Of a DNA stretch of 64,000 bases, positions 49,164 to 60,600 are shown one piece after another. The DNA is from Salvia splendens. Its lineage: Eukaryota; Streptophyta; Magnoliopsida; Lamiales; Lamiaceae. A program made the position numbers and the translations under genes. Under the pieces are notes generated by a model. It did not search any database. It saw nothing but the letters and a program-made list of their open reading frames with translations, and was not told the DNA's origin. Every line of letters begins with the position of its first letter. The stretch's first letter is position 1. The DNA is taken from NCBI RefSeq assembly GCF_004379255.2, contig NC_056042.1, positions 33,893,928 through 33,957,927 of the forward strand, in the 5' to 3' direction.

Positions 49164-51082
49164 ATTTTTTAAGACTAAAGTCCATAATTGGTCCTTTACA
49201 TTTGCCTTAAAAAAATTTTAGTCCCTTACATTAAGTATGTAACTTTTTAGTCCCAAACATTATGTTTTGGTCCAAAATTAACACCTCCGTTAAAGTTAAC
49301 GGTCAAATCTAATTTGACCATAATTAATGACTTAATTATGAATTTAATTAACCAAGTTAATTATTAATCTAATTTAAAAGATAAAATATTAATATTAGTT
49401 AAACAAATTAAATCCCACAAATGGATTTATCGGGAATCCTAAATTATTAACTTAATTAACATAGTTAATTAATATTCTAATTTAAAAGAACAAATATACT
49501 CCTTATTAGTAAATTAGTTAATCAAATTAAATCCCACAGATAGTTTTACGGGAATCCTTCCTTCACCTCCCACTATCCCCAATTTTAACCTAAGTAATTC
49601 AAACTAAGAGTCTTCTCCACCAAAAAAAATTGCAGCAGGGCGGCGGTTCTACACTCACTGCAGCAGCGAGAATTATACGATTATGGAGAGTTGTTTCTAC
49701 TATGACAGTGGTGGCGAATGAAACCTCAAAGGATATGATAGACGAAAGAAGAAGGATGACAGTGTCGAACCTTCTCCTCCGTTGCTGAATCCTCCGCCTC
49801 TTCCGCCGCCACTGCCACCGAATCCTCCGCCGCCTGCAAATCCTCCACGGCCGCTGAACATAGGTTAGTTTAATTAGTAGGGTTGTCCGTATTGTAAATT
49901 GACTTCTTATACTATTGTCTAATAAGTTTGTGCTTTTCTTCCATGGTATTTTTTGGGGAAAACAAGACTGGATTTCTTTTGAAGTTGGCAATATGGTTTA
50001 TTTTGGGAAAATCAAAATGACTTTTTGTTGGAATGCTGGTTGAATTTTTGGGAATGGGTCAAAAGGGAGTGTGGTCCACATATGTTGGTCAACTTTTTGG
50101 TGAATGGTCGAAAGGGACTAATTTGAACACTGCACTTATATGTTTATGACTAATTTGATTATGTTTAATAATGTGTGGGACTGATTTAATGTGTTATGCA
50201 GATGGCACATTCACAACCAGAGTACACTACAATGGTTTGATGAGCAAATCACCTAGGAAGGAGTATATTGGTGGTTTAGTTGAATATATGAGCAATTGTG
50301 ATCCAGATAGATGGTCCAAGTTGGAAGTTGATGACATGCTTGAAAAAAAAGGACTTGATGTTACTTGGTTGGAGTATTACTTTTTAAAATTAAGAATGAA
50401 TATGGATGAAGGGTTGACGCGCTTATTCAACAACCAATCTTCCATGAAGATGGCGAAAATAGGACTGGAAATAGGAGTGATTGATTTATATGTTGTGAAT
50501 GAACTTGAACCGGTCGTTGATGTTGAATATCAAGTCCATGCTGGTGATGAAGTTGTGGAAGGCAACATGCTAGTTAGCCAAGTAACCCAAGAGGAAGTTA
50601 CAGATCTTAATAAGGAAACTGAAGTCGAAGTGCCTGACATTGAAGAGGAAATTGAACTAATAGTGGATGATGATCAGGAGGATATGACTAATGATGATGA
50701 GGAGTATGAAAAACAAGTGAAGGTGATATGACTAATGATGATGAGGAGTATGGTTGAGGTAAATTTCACTCAAACAACTAATATTGAGTACGTATTAATG
50801 AGAATAAATTTTAGGCTAATTTTTGAAATTTTTTTGTCCAACTAATAAAGAGAATTTCCATTTAAGTAAAAACAAAATGTTAATTTAATTAAGTTAATTA
50901 AATTCATAATTAAGTCATTAATTATGGTCAAATTAGATTTGACCGTTAACTTTAACGGAGGTGTTAACTTTAGACCAAAACATAATGTTTGGGACTAAAA
51001 AGTTGCAGACTTAATGTAAGGGACTAAAAAGTTTTTTAAGGCAAATGTAAAGGACCAATTATGAACTTTAATCATTTTTTAA
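49164..51082. mobile_element. MULE with 180-bp TIRs, inserted in a Harbinger element
   Basis: Element 49173-51073 (1,901 bp). Terminal inverted repeats of 180 bases (49173-49352 and 50893-51073) start GACTAAAGTCCATAATTGGT and are over 90 percent alike by eye. The 9-bp target duplication ATTTTTTAA (49164-49172 and 51074-51082) is perfect. It holds the N-terminal part of a MuDR-type gene. Confidence 0.92.
50171..50731 (+). pseudogene. MuDR transposase N-terminal PB1-like region, truncated
   Basis: After an acceptor at about 50198-50201 (TTATGCAG) the frame reads GTFTTRVHYNGLMSKSPRKE, YIGGLVEYMSNCDPDRWSKL, EVDDMLEKKGLDVTWLEYYF and so on. This is the PB1-like N-terminal domain that precedes plant MuDR transposases (YVGG...CDxD.WS..EVDDM). 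An acidic Glu/Asp tail follows and the frame stops at 50731. The MULE transposase, zinc-knuckle and SWIM parts are absent. A 28-base direct duplication around ACTAATGATGATGAGGAGTA lies at the stop (about 50686 and 50730). An upstream Pro-rich exon-like stretch (49790-49860) may belong to it. Confidence 0.7.
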
Positions 51083-51459
51083 TTAATTAACTTTTTTAAT
51101 TAATGTACTTTTTAAATTTTAATAATATTATTGAATTTTCTCGTATCTGTGTCGTAAATTTAATTCCGTATTTTGTGTGATTGTTAATTATTTATTTTAT
51201 ATAATTTTGAGTGATGTGGCTAGGCTATGACTAGGCTATGGCTGAGCTATTTACTTGTTTTGATGATGTGGCAGAAGGATTTTTAGTGTTGATGATGTGG
51301 CAGGAGGAGTTTGTGGCTGGGCTATGGCTGAGCTATTGCTGGGCTATTCCAACCGTTGCAGATGTCATGAGGATGCTCTTAAACCGGCCTTCCTCTTTCA
51401 AACCTCAAACAATTGCTAATTCATTACTCTAATTTGCTGAAGCTCGTGAATTTCCCTCG

Positions 51460-52602
51460 CTAGAAAAAGAGAAATTTCGGAATAAGGGTTTAAATTCGCT
51501 GACCTTTCGTAATTAGGGATTCAATTCACTGACCTTTCGTAAATTGGCATCGAGGCATGCGTATTCTTCGTAATAGGGGATTTTCTAATATTTTAGCTTG
51601 TTTATGTGTTTTTTAAATATTATTTCCCTCTAACCATTTATCAATAGTCTAAATTACCCCCTTCAAATTTATCTTACCATTTATGTGAATACTATCCATT
51701 CAATCTTACTTCTTCATCTTCTTCTTTATCTTTCTATTTATTTATTTGCTATCGACTATTGTTTTGCCCCTCCTAATTAAAAAATTGTCAGACAAAGATC
51801 AATTATTACTTCTTGTGAGAAATTTTTGACTTTGATCGATCAATTCAACATCCACCTAGTTGGATTAATTAACAGTACGTACTATTAGCAAATTTGATTT
51901 TGAAGTATATATATGGTGGGGTGTGAACTAATAAATGGGAAATAAAATGAATAGATTAGTCTAAAATTAGGGGTGGCTCAACTCAAAACCTAATTTCTTG
52001 CTCCATCGTGTCGGTAATCAAATTAAACTTTATATTTTTAGTTAGAGATACACACAAATACACGATGGGTTTAGTTACTAATATTGACGAGTTCAACATT
52101 AAATTTTTAATTAGAAAGTCAATTTTGCTAGTTTCACAAGTCTTATAAATCTTATTTATAATTATTTTTTGCTCCAATTAATCATGATGATGTCAATTCG
52201 TCCCGAGCGATTTGCATCGTCAATATTAATTACTGATAAAATACGAATATTATTTATAGAAGTATAAATTATTATGCTTATAAAAGATAGATAAGCTAAT
52301 TATGATTTAAGTAAAGATTCAGATTCTGATTTATATTGATTCAGACCGTTGAGTTATCGGGGAACTGATTCTATTTTTATAGAATTTTGGAAAAAATTTG
52401 AAGGGGTAATTTAGACGATTGATAAATGGTAAGAGTGAAATAATATTTAAAAAGCACATAAATAAGCTAAAATATCAGAAATCCCTTATTACGAAAAATA
52501 CGCATACCTCGATCCCAAATTACGAAAGGTCAGTAAATTGAATCCCTAATTACGAAAGGTCAGCGAATTTAAACCCATATTTCGAAATTTCTCCTAGAAA
52601 AA
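51460..52602. mobile_element. MULE in the RAE1 5' flank
   Basis: Element 51469-52593 with a perfect 9-bp target duplication CTAGAAAAA (51460-51468 and 52594-52602). Termini GAGAAATTTCGGAATAAGGG and near complement ending CGAAATTTCTC are the same family as at 26333-27422; TIRs are about 220 bases. The interior of about 650 bases has no recognisable captured gene and no transposase. The right target duplication ends 39 bases before the RAE1 start codon. Confidence 0.92.
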
Positions 52603-52641
52603 TCCTCTTTCGAAGATTTTACAGAACTAGGGTTTATCAAC

Positions 52642-55600
52642 ATGTCTGCATTCGGCGGTTCAACGGCTAACGCCAATCCTAATCGCTCAGTTGAGGTAAT
52701 CGAGCAATTTTTTTTTCAAATAACTCGACAAATTCTCGCTAAAATTTATTTAAATGCGTTTGGTGTTTAATCTAATTTTGAATTTTCTGAAAGGTTGCGT
52801 CACCTCCGAGTGATTCAGTTTCGAGCCTGTGTTTCAGTTCTAAGGCCAATCACTTGGTCGCCACGTCTTGGGATAATCAGGTATGGTCTCTTTCCTCGTT
52901 TTTGTAGCCTCGTTTTGCTCTGTATACGTGCGTAATGTATCGACATTTTTCGTCCAATGTCAGTGCTGAAATCGAGTTATTCATCAGGTTTATGTTATGT
53001 TAGTTTGTTGTAATTGAGGCAGAATGGGTGAAGGTATACTGCATTAGATGTGTCTGCAGCTGCTAGTTTATTGGAATTTTGTTACCATTTTTAAAAACTC
53101 CAGCTAACGATTTTGTTCTTCACGGGAATTTGCGAAACTTTTTCTTTGTGATTGTTCATGAAGATGCCTTTTTTTTCTTTATCAGAGGGAACTTAAAATC
53201 AATTAGTGTTTTTTTACTATTTTTTTTAATTGGCTCTTTCTCTTTTTGTTGCGGATGAGCAAGCTGGTACATTCATTATATGCTTATTTTTTTCTTAGGT
53301 ACGATGTTGGGAGGTGCAGAAACAAGGAACCACTATCACCACTGTTCCTAAGGCTTCGATATCACATGACCAACCGGTATATATCATTTAAGTATTTCTC
53401 ATAATATACTATGGTTGGTGTGTTCTTTTCCTCATTATTAACTTTGTAAAATTTGCAGGTCTTATGCTCAGCTTGGAAGGATGATGGGACAACTGTATTT
53501 TCTGGTGGCTGTGACAAACAAGTCAAGATGTGGCCATTATTATCCGGTGGACAACCTGTAACTGTAGCCATGCACGATGCTCCTGTTAAAGATCTTGCTT
53601 GGATCCCAGAAATGAGTCTTTTAGTCACAGGAAGCTGGGATAAGACACTTAGGTAATTCATTAGTGTCTTAGTAGTTTGTGTGTAAGCTAGAAATATTAA
53701 ACTATTAAAAGGCATGTCCGCATATAATATTGTAATCATAAGATATGCTATTTTACATGTTTGAAGATGTTCCGTCCATGCATGTTTGGTGCTAAGTCTA
53801 ATTCTTGAAGTAGGACCAGATTTGCAGCAAACAGGATGCATTCATTGTATTTAATAAGGTGCAACATATTTTCAGGTATTGGGATCTGAGACAGCAGAAT
53901 CCAACTTGGGTGCAGCAGCTTCCTGAGCGGTGCTATGCGCTTACTGTTAAACATCCCCTTATGGTTGTTGGCACTGCGGATAGGAATCTTGTCATTTTCA
54001 ACCTACAGAACCCTCAGGTATGCTTCTATGCTACACTACTTTCACTTGTATCTGCTTTGTGAGAGACAGATGAAGGTTTAACTCACCCGATTGCCAAATG
54101 TTAATATTTTTTTTGAAAAACATCAAACCTAAATGTACACCTGCTTTTAGATATTGTCTTATGTTCTATTTCTGGATGGAGTAGATGGAGTAGATGGAGT
54201 CAGTTTTTCTATAAAAGATGAGATGCTTATCCTATGCCCACTTAATTTCTGGTTTCCCATTTAGCAAGGGTTATATATGGTGAACTGTTTTTTCGTTATG
54301 GCAGACAGAGTTCAAGAGAGTCGTGTCACCATTGAAGTACCAGACTAGGTGTTTAGCTGCATTCCCAGATCAGCAAGGCTTCTTAGTAAGTTTCCATATC
54401 TTGAAATTGTTATGAAAATATTTACTAGTATCTACCTAAGTATCTATATACTAGCTTTCACATAGCTACCTTAGGCTGAACTTGTTAACAATCCACCAAT
54501 AAGTTAACATTAATTGGAACTTTCTGCTGGGGCTTTTGTCCCATTTTATATAAATCTTGGTTGACTGCATCCAGCTGTCTTAGAGCTTGAATGAAACCAT
54601 CTTTAACAAATTATAGTGTTTTTTTAGTCTAATGAATTCAGTTATATTTCCATTTGCACTTGAATCCATCCTGCCCCATTGGTATTTCAATCTCGACATT
54701 GCTGACCTTCAGTTTCACACTGTTTAATTTGCTCACGCCTCACAGTAATTCAGCTAAAATTTTAATTTCTGTTGCAGGTTGGCTCAATTGAAGGCAGAGT
54801 TGGGGTACACCACCTTGATGAGGCACAAGCAAGTAAAAATTTTACTTTTAAATGTCACAGAGATGGCAATGACATTTACTCTGTCAACTCACTGAACTTT
54901 CATCCTGTAAGCTATTGTACTTAATGTCATGTTATTCCATTTCCCTTTCTATTGTCTTCTTATGCTTCTTTGTGGATTTGGATTTTGTCTTACAATTGCA
55001 TGAATGAATTGTTTCTAAGTTGTCCGACTATTGGTGAAATGACAGTAAAATAAAACCATACTGGGACTTTCATCAGCCATTGCATGTAGTCTATTGTGAA
55101 GCAGATACCGGACATGCATCTTTTATCCTGTATGATCATTCAAATAGTCATCAAAATGATACAAAATAGAGTTGTTCGTGACAAGAACTGTGATTTTATA
55201 TTTTTGCAACCACATCCCAAGTATTTTCTTCTAGAGGATAGTAACCTGGCTGGAGTCTATGGATTTTATCATGGTGTCATTGACTATGCAAATAATGCTG
55301 CCCCTTGAGGACTCTGGAATCGAGCTGTCTGTCAATTGCTAATGAGGTCTAGTTAAATTGGAAACATGAGGCCCATTGACTCATCACTTGAAGATTTGGG
55401 TTGCAGACTTGCAGTGATGCTGTTTTAGTATCATCTGTGACAATTAGCTAAAACAATGTCCTGTATTTGTCTGTAGACTCTCGGGCCATAACAACCCAAA
55501 ATTTTAAGATTTGCATGACTTCACTATTTTGGCCAATTTATTAAATGTTGCCAGTCTCATCATGTGGAAGCATGTTCCGTTGCTAGATAATGTAGAAGTC

Positions 55601-56898
55601 TAATTATAATGAGTATGATGAGATAATGGTTATGTGTTCCTGAGACTTAACAGAATCCCTTAGGTTTTTACTAGCAGCCAATTGCGGACATGGCTACAAA
55701 TGGTTAATCTTGTCCTCCTCTAATGAATTGGTTAAAACATCAAATTTGTCTAAACTCTTGAATTTCTTTCCTGTTAGGCTCTCTATAATGTCTTAGTTAG
55801 AAGGTAGTTCTGATGTCTCTCTTATCTAGAGTTACATTTCTTAACCGGTTCTGCTTTTGGCCACTCTATAGGTGCACCAGACATTTGCCACTGCTGGATC
55901 TGATGGTGCCTTTAACTTTTGGGACAAAGATAGCAAACAGAGGCTTAAGGTTTAACCGATTCTGCTTCAGTGATTATTTTGTCTGTAGTGTCTAACAAAG
56001 ATTTATCTGAATACCATTAATTATTTTGTTAATTATTTAGGCTATGCTGAGGTGCAGTCAGCCGATAACTTCCAGTGCTTTCAACCACGATGGGTCGATA
56101 TATGCGTATTCGGTATACCTTGGCTGCTTTTTTTTAATTACATTTTGACTTTATCAATGAATATAGTTGCGTTGATAAGCAGAATAGCACTCTTAACAGA
56201 TCTGTTACTGTTGTCTGTGCCTTATTGAATTGATTAACAATGAATAAAGAAGTGGTTCCATATATCTTACTTAGTAGTAACATTTAATTTCTCACTCTTT
56301 TGTATAATAACAACAAAGTTAATTATGGCCATTTTTTCCGTAAATGCCTTGGTAGTACCCTGTATTCTAATTTTTGTATAGTTGAAGGTAACCTTAATGA
56401 AATTATTTACTCAAAAATAACTAGTGATGTTATCATATCCAAATTCCTTCACTATTTCTGGGTCGAGGCAGTTTTTAGGCATTCGACTTGAGAATTTTGA
56501 GTCGGCCCCTTTCTCTGATCTCAGTATCTTTTTCCTATATTTCACTCTTTATCTTAAACCTCAGTTATGTCCTATCTATGTTTTTCCTCTCTGATGCAAT
56601 CTGTGCCTTATTATTTACCCTTTTCGTTTGCGCTCTTATCCGGCTCTCTACTTTCTGAAATGAAGGTTTGTTATGACTGGAGCAAAGGTGCTGAAAATCA
56701 CAATCCATCAACAGCAAAGACCAATATTTACCTACACCAACCCCTGGTGCAATTTTCATAATTTTGAAATTACGTATTGGTTTCTGCTTTCTCTCATCTC
56801 ACGAGTTCCACCGCTTGTAATATTGAACGTTGCATCTTTCTTTGCAGGATGCCGAGGTCAAGGGCAAACCCCGGGTCGGAACAAGCAACCGAAAGTGA
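52642..56898 (+). CDS. RAE1: RAE1/GLE2 WD40 mRNA export factor
   Basis: Eleven exons (52642-52695, 52794-52880, 53299-53376, 53459-53652, 53876-54017, 54305-54385, 54778-54906, 55872-55949, 56041-56112, 56666-56746, 56848-56898) give 348 residues, the usual length. RAE1 is a seven-bladed propeller that docks NUP98 at the nuclear pore and supports mRNA export; in plants it also appears as an adaptor of CUL4-DDB1 ligases. Landmarks: PPSDSVSSLCFSSKANHLVA, ATSWDNQVRCWEVQ, SGGCDKQVKMWPL, VTGSWDKTLRYWDLR, GSIEGRVGVHHLDE, TAGSDGAFNFWDKDSK and the C-terminal YDWSKGAENHNP...KGKPRVGTSNRK. The promoter is heavily invaded by transposons. Confidence 0.95.
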
Positions 56899-57693
56899 AG
56901 CTTCTGCCCTTTTGCTAATGAAGAGAAATTACAGAATCTGTACATGGGCCATTTTGCTAAGAGTTTTATCTTCAAATACTTAAATCACAGTTATTGTACC
57001 GTAGTCATCTCCGTTATGCTGAACTATTTTATCGTACATTTCGATAATGTTAATCGTGGCAAGACTTGTGATGGAGGCATGTATTTTGTCTCTACCAGAG
57101 TAGCTCAGTTCTTGATGAAAGCCCCAAACAGCCTACAAATTCTTGAAAAATGGTGAAATGTTTCTGAATCTGAAATTTACTAACCCCCATCCCTTTAGTT
57201 ACAAGATCAAATAATCATACCATTCTTTATTTTCTGTTTCTGCCTTCTGGTTTTAGGTGATGTCCATTTTTTTTTTTCTTCCTACTGTTATTAGGTTGTG
57301 AATAATCAATCCACTGCTTTATTTATTTTTTGTTTCAAGCTACACATATTAAACGCTGTTAATCTTTCAAAAAGCTAAAGCCTTTTGGGTATGAAGAGTT
57401 TGTCTATCATCAAACAGAACAAAAAAAAAGAACTTAGATAATCCTACACAGTTTTGAAAGAAATAAGGAGGAGAAAAATTGTTTATTTCTAAACGAAGTT
57501 TGTCTATTAAGATTCATAAATCTGGGGTACACTAGCAAGTATAAAAAAAAATTATTGATCCCTATGAACAAAATTCTAGAATTCTAAAAAATACATAAAT
57601 CGAAAGAGGAAAAAAAATAAATACAAAAAGTACATATACAAAGGTGAAAAAAAAAATCAGATTACTTTGTCGGATTGAAATATACATTAAGAT
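56899..57693. other. Convergent 3' flanks of RAE1 and the SERK gene
   Basis: 3' UTR sequence of both genes is expected here; nothing else recognised. Confidence 0.4.
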
Positions 57694-60600
57694 TTAGCGT
57701 GGTCCAGACAACTCATCAGCGTTAATATTAGAAATGGAATCAATTAACCAATCAGTGTTGGGGTGACGGATGGGATGGAAGTCTCGTCGGAACATTTCTT
57801 CCTTCTGCCACTCCTCCCACCTCTCCGCCAGCCCGTCGCCTTCTAGCATCCGAACGACATCCGACATCTTCGGCCGCTCCATCGGAGAGCTCTGCGTGCA
57901 CAGCAGCGCTACTTGGATCAGCTGCTCCACCTCTACGTCGATATAATTGCCCGCGAGATCTCCATCAACTAATGTCTCCAATTTTTTCTCCTTCAGCAGT
58001 CCCTTGACCTGAATAACAATGGTAATAGCAGTGGCTGAAATCACGAGTTCCAACGAGAAAAAGTTTGTGAGACGGAGGAAATGCTTACCCAATCTAGTAG
58101 CATAACGTCGTCATCATTGGCGAGACGAGCAAGATCAAATGCTCTCTGCCCGGTGATGAGCTCAAGAAGCATGACTCCGTACCCGAAAACATCTGTTTTC
58201 TCAGAAGATTTGCCGGTGGAGAGATACTCAGGAGCGATGTGGCCTATTGTTCCACGGACAGCAGTGGTTACATGCGTGTCTTTGTAGTCCATCAATTTGG
58301 CCAACCCGAAGTCACCAACGACTGCTTCAAAGTCCCCATCCAACAATATGTTTGCAGCTTTGACGTCACGATGGATGATTTTTGGGTCACAGTGATCATG
58401 CAAATACGCAAGTCCCCTCGCAGAACCTAATGCTATACATTTTCTTATCCCCCAAGCAAGAGGAGCTTGAGAGTCGGATCGTTCTGCAACAACGCACCCA
58501 AAAGCTTGTTAGAAATAAATACTGGCAAATCCAGAGTCTTAAACATTATTTGTACATAACATTCTGCTTTCTCGTCATAAGCAACTCAAGAAGAATCATA
58601 TCATCAATATCATTTGAATTGATAGTTTTTGGATCAAATACACCTTATCAACTGCAACTATTATGGTGAAGATATTTAACCTTTAGATTGGCCAGTTCTT
58701 AGCAAAACATGTTTTACTGCGATATTCCTAATAATGAAAACTGATGCCATACAAGTAATTTCTGACCAAGTTAAAGAGCAGCTGAAACAGAGAGTTTACC
58801 TCTCAAGCATGATGCTACACTTCCATTGGCCATATAAGGATAAACTAGCAGCCTCTCTGTCGGTGTCATACAGAAGCCCCGCAAACGAAGTAAATTCCGA
58901 TGGACAGCCATGCTGATCATTTCTACTTCAGTTTGAAACTGTAATTCTCCGCCTTGTGTGCGCTCCTCTTTCAGTCTTTTCACCGCCACTAGAGATCCAT
59001 CTGCTAAGCGGCCTTTATAAACCTTACCAAATCCACCTCTTCCAAGAATATTTTTATTACTAAAGTTATCTGTTGCAACTTGTAGCTCACGTAGAGAAAA
59101 TCTCTTGAGCTGCCCTAAGTGAACTTCTGGATCCTCTTCAGCTGGTAAACAAAAAACAAAATTTCCGGGAGTCAAATATATATGCAGTGTGGAAGACATT
59201 TTCACAGATTTATCATCACTAACCAGGAACATCGAAGAAATGATCTTGTGGCTTCCTTCTCCGATACCATGCGAGTGCTATTGCAGGAACAGCAAATAGA
59301 AGGGCTGCTCCAGCAGCAACCCCTCCAGCAATTGCTCCAATAGCGCTGTTTCCAACTGCAATTTAAGTTTACAAATAAGAGCAGTGTTGAAATGTTTATT
59401 CACATATCAAATACATCCTACGAATTCATTTGACAAAAAATGACCCAAAAATCTGATAAAGTACACTGCAATGAGGTTCGTATTACTTCTTTTTTTCCAA
59501 TTCAACATTTTGTGAATGGATGATTAAGCAGCGTTGGTTGACAAACCTTGAGAAGAAGGGGGGTTCTGCAGAACTGGAGGAGGTGGAGACACTGGGAGCT
59601 GATCCAAGAGATTATTGGCAAAACTGACAGACAGGAGGAAGTTAGTTATCATTAAAAGTTAAAAACCGAACTCAATCCCTATGTCCACCTTGATAAATAC
59701 AAATACTGGTTCTATAAACCTGATAGGTGTGAAAAGCTGAAAGGATCCATTGATTGGTATTTTCCCGGTGAGTTTGTTATTTGAAAGATCTCTGTATATG
59801 TTTTGAAAAACATATATGAATTAGTCAAAAGACAAAATCAAATAAGAACAACGATACTAAATATTAGCACTTCACACTTACAGGACTTGAAGTGTGAACA
59901 CGGTTGTCAGAGAATTGGGAATTTCTCCACTCAAACTGTTGTTGTTGAGTCTCCTATGGATTCAGATTTCAGAAGCATAAGCACACACTAAGAAGTATGA
60001 AACACATAAATAAAAAAATACTTGAAATTGTTTTATGCTTGTATACAGTTGTCAGCCAACTACGACCTCCTAACTCTCTTTCATTCTTTGCCAGAGAAAA
60101 ATATTGAGTGCACATTTTTAGTTGCCAGGATCTTAATGTTGACAGTAAAAGAATATCATTGTCAATCTGCCTTCAGAATATCATTGATATCTTGTTCTCT
60201 TGGGCATCATACTCTGCTATTAATCTAATTGCTTAGTTGCAGAAATCATGATGGCATATCATAAAAGCCTAACTTAGTAAAATTTGATGGTATCATCCAA
60301 TTAAACGCCATCCACAATGAATCATAATCAGATGTGTCACACACCTTGACAGTTACAAATATCTAATCCCAGTATTCCTCATTTTTTTCCCCATAGATTG
60401 TAGAAAGCTCAGAGCAGTATATTATGCATACAATTTTGTTATTATACTCTTATCTAGTGAGTAGGGCTTAATCAGATAATTAAATCCTAAATGTAGCTGA
60501 AGAGTAAATAGGGGTATTTTTGTAAATGAATGTAATAAGTATAAATGGAACTATGTATGTGGGGCAGGCTAAAAAGGAATAACTTACTGTATATTTTGGA

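Larger units (their letters stand above)
47574..51380 (+). mobile_element. Harbinger transposase-bearing unit with MULE inside
   Basis: Left terminus GGCCATCCGCAATGGCGC at 47574, followed by a GC-rich inverted subterminal region (CCGCCGAGCGCTCGGCGG at about 47627-47644). A right terminus candidate is at 51349-51380 (CCGTTGCAGATG...GGATGCTC) after GATGTGGC/GGCTATGGCTGAGCTAT subterminal repeats. No matching 3-bp target duplication was found (TGA left, TTA right), so the ends are tentative. A MULE (49173-51073) is inserted 30 bases after the transposase stop. Confidence 0.65.
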
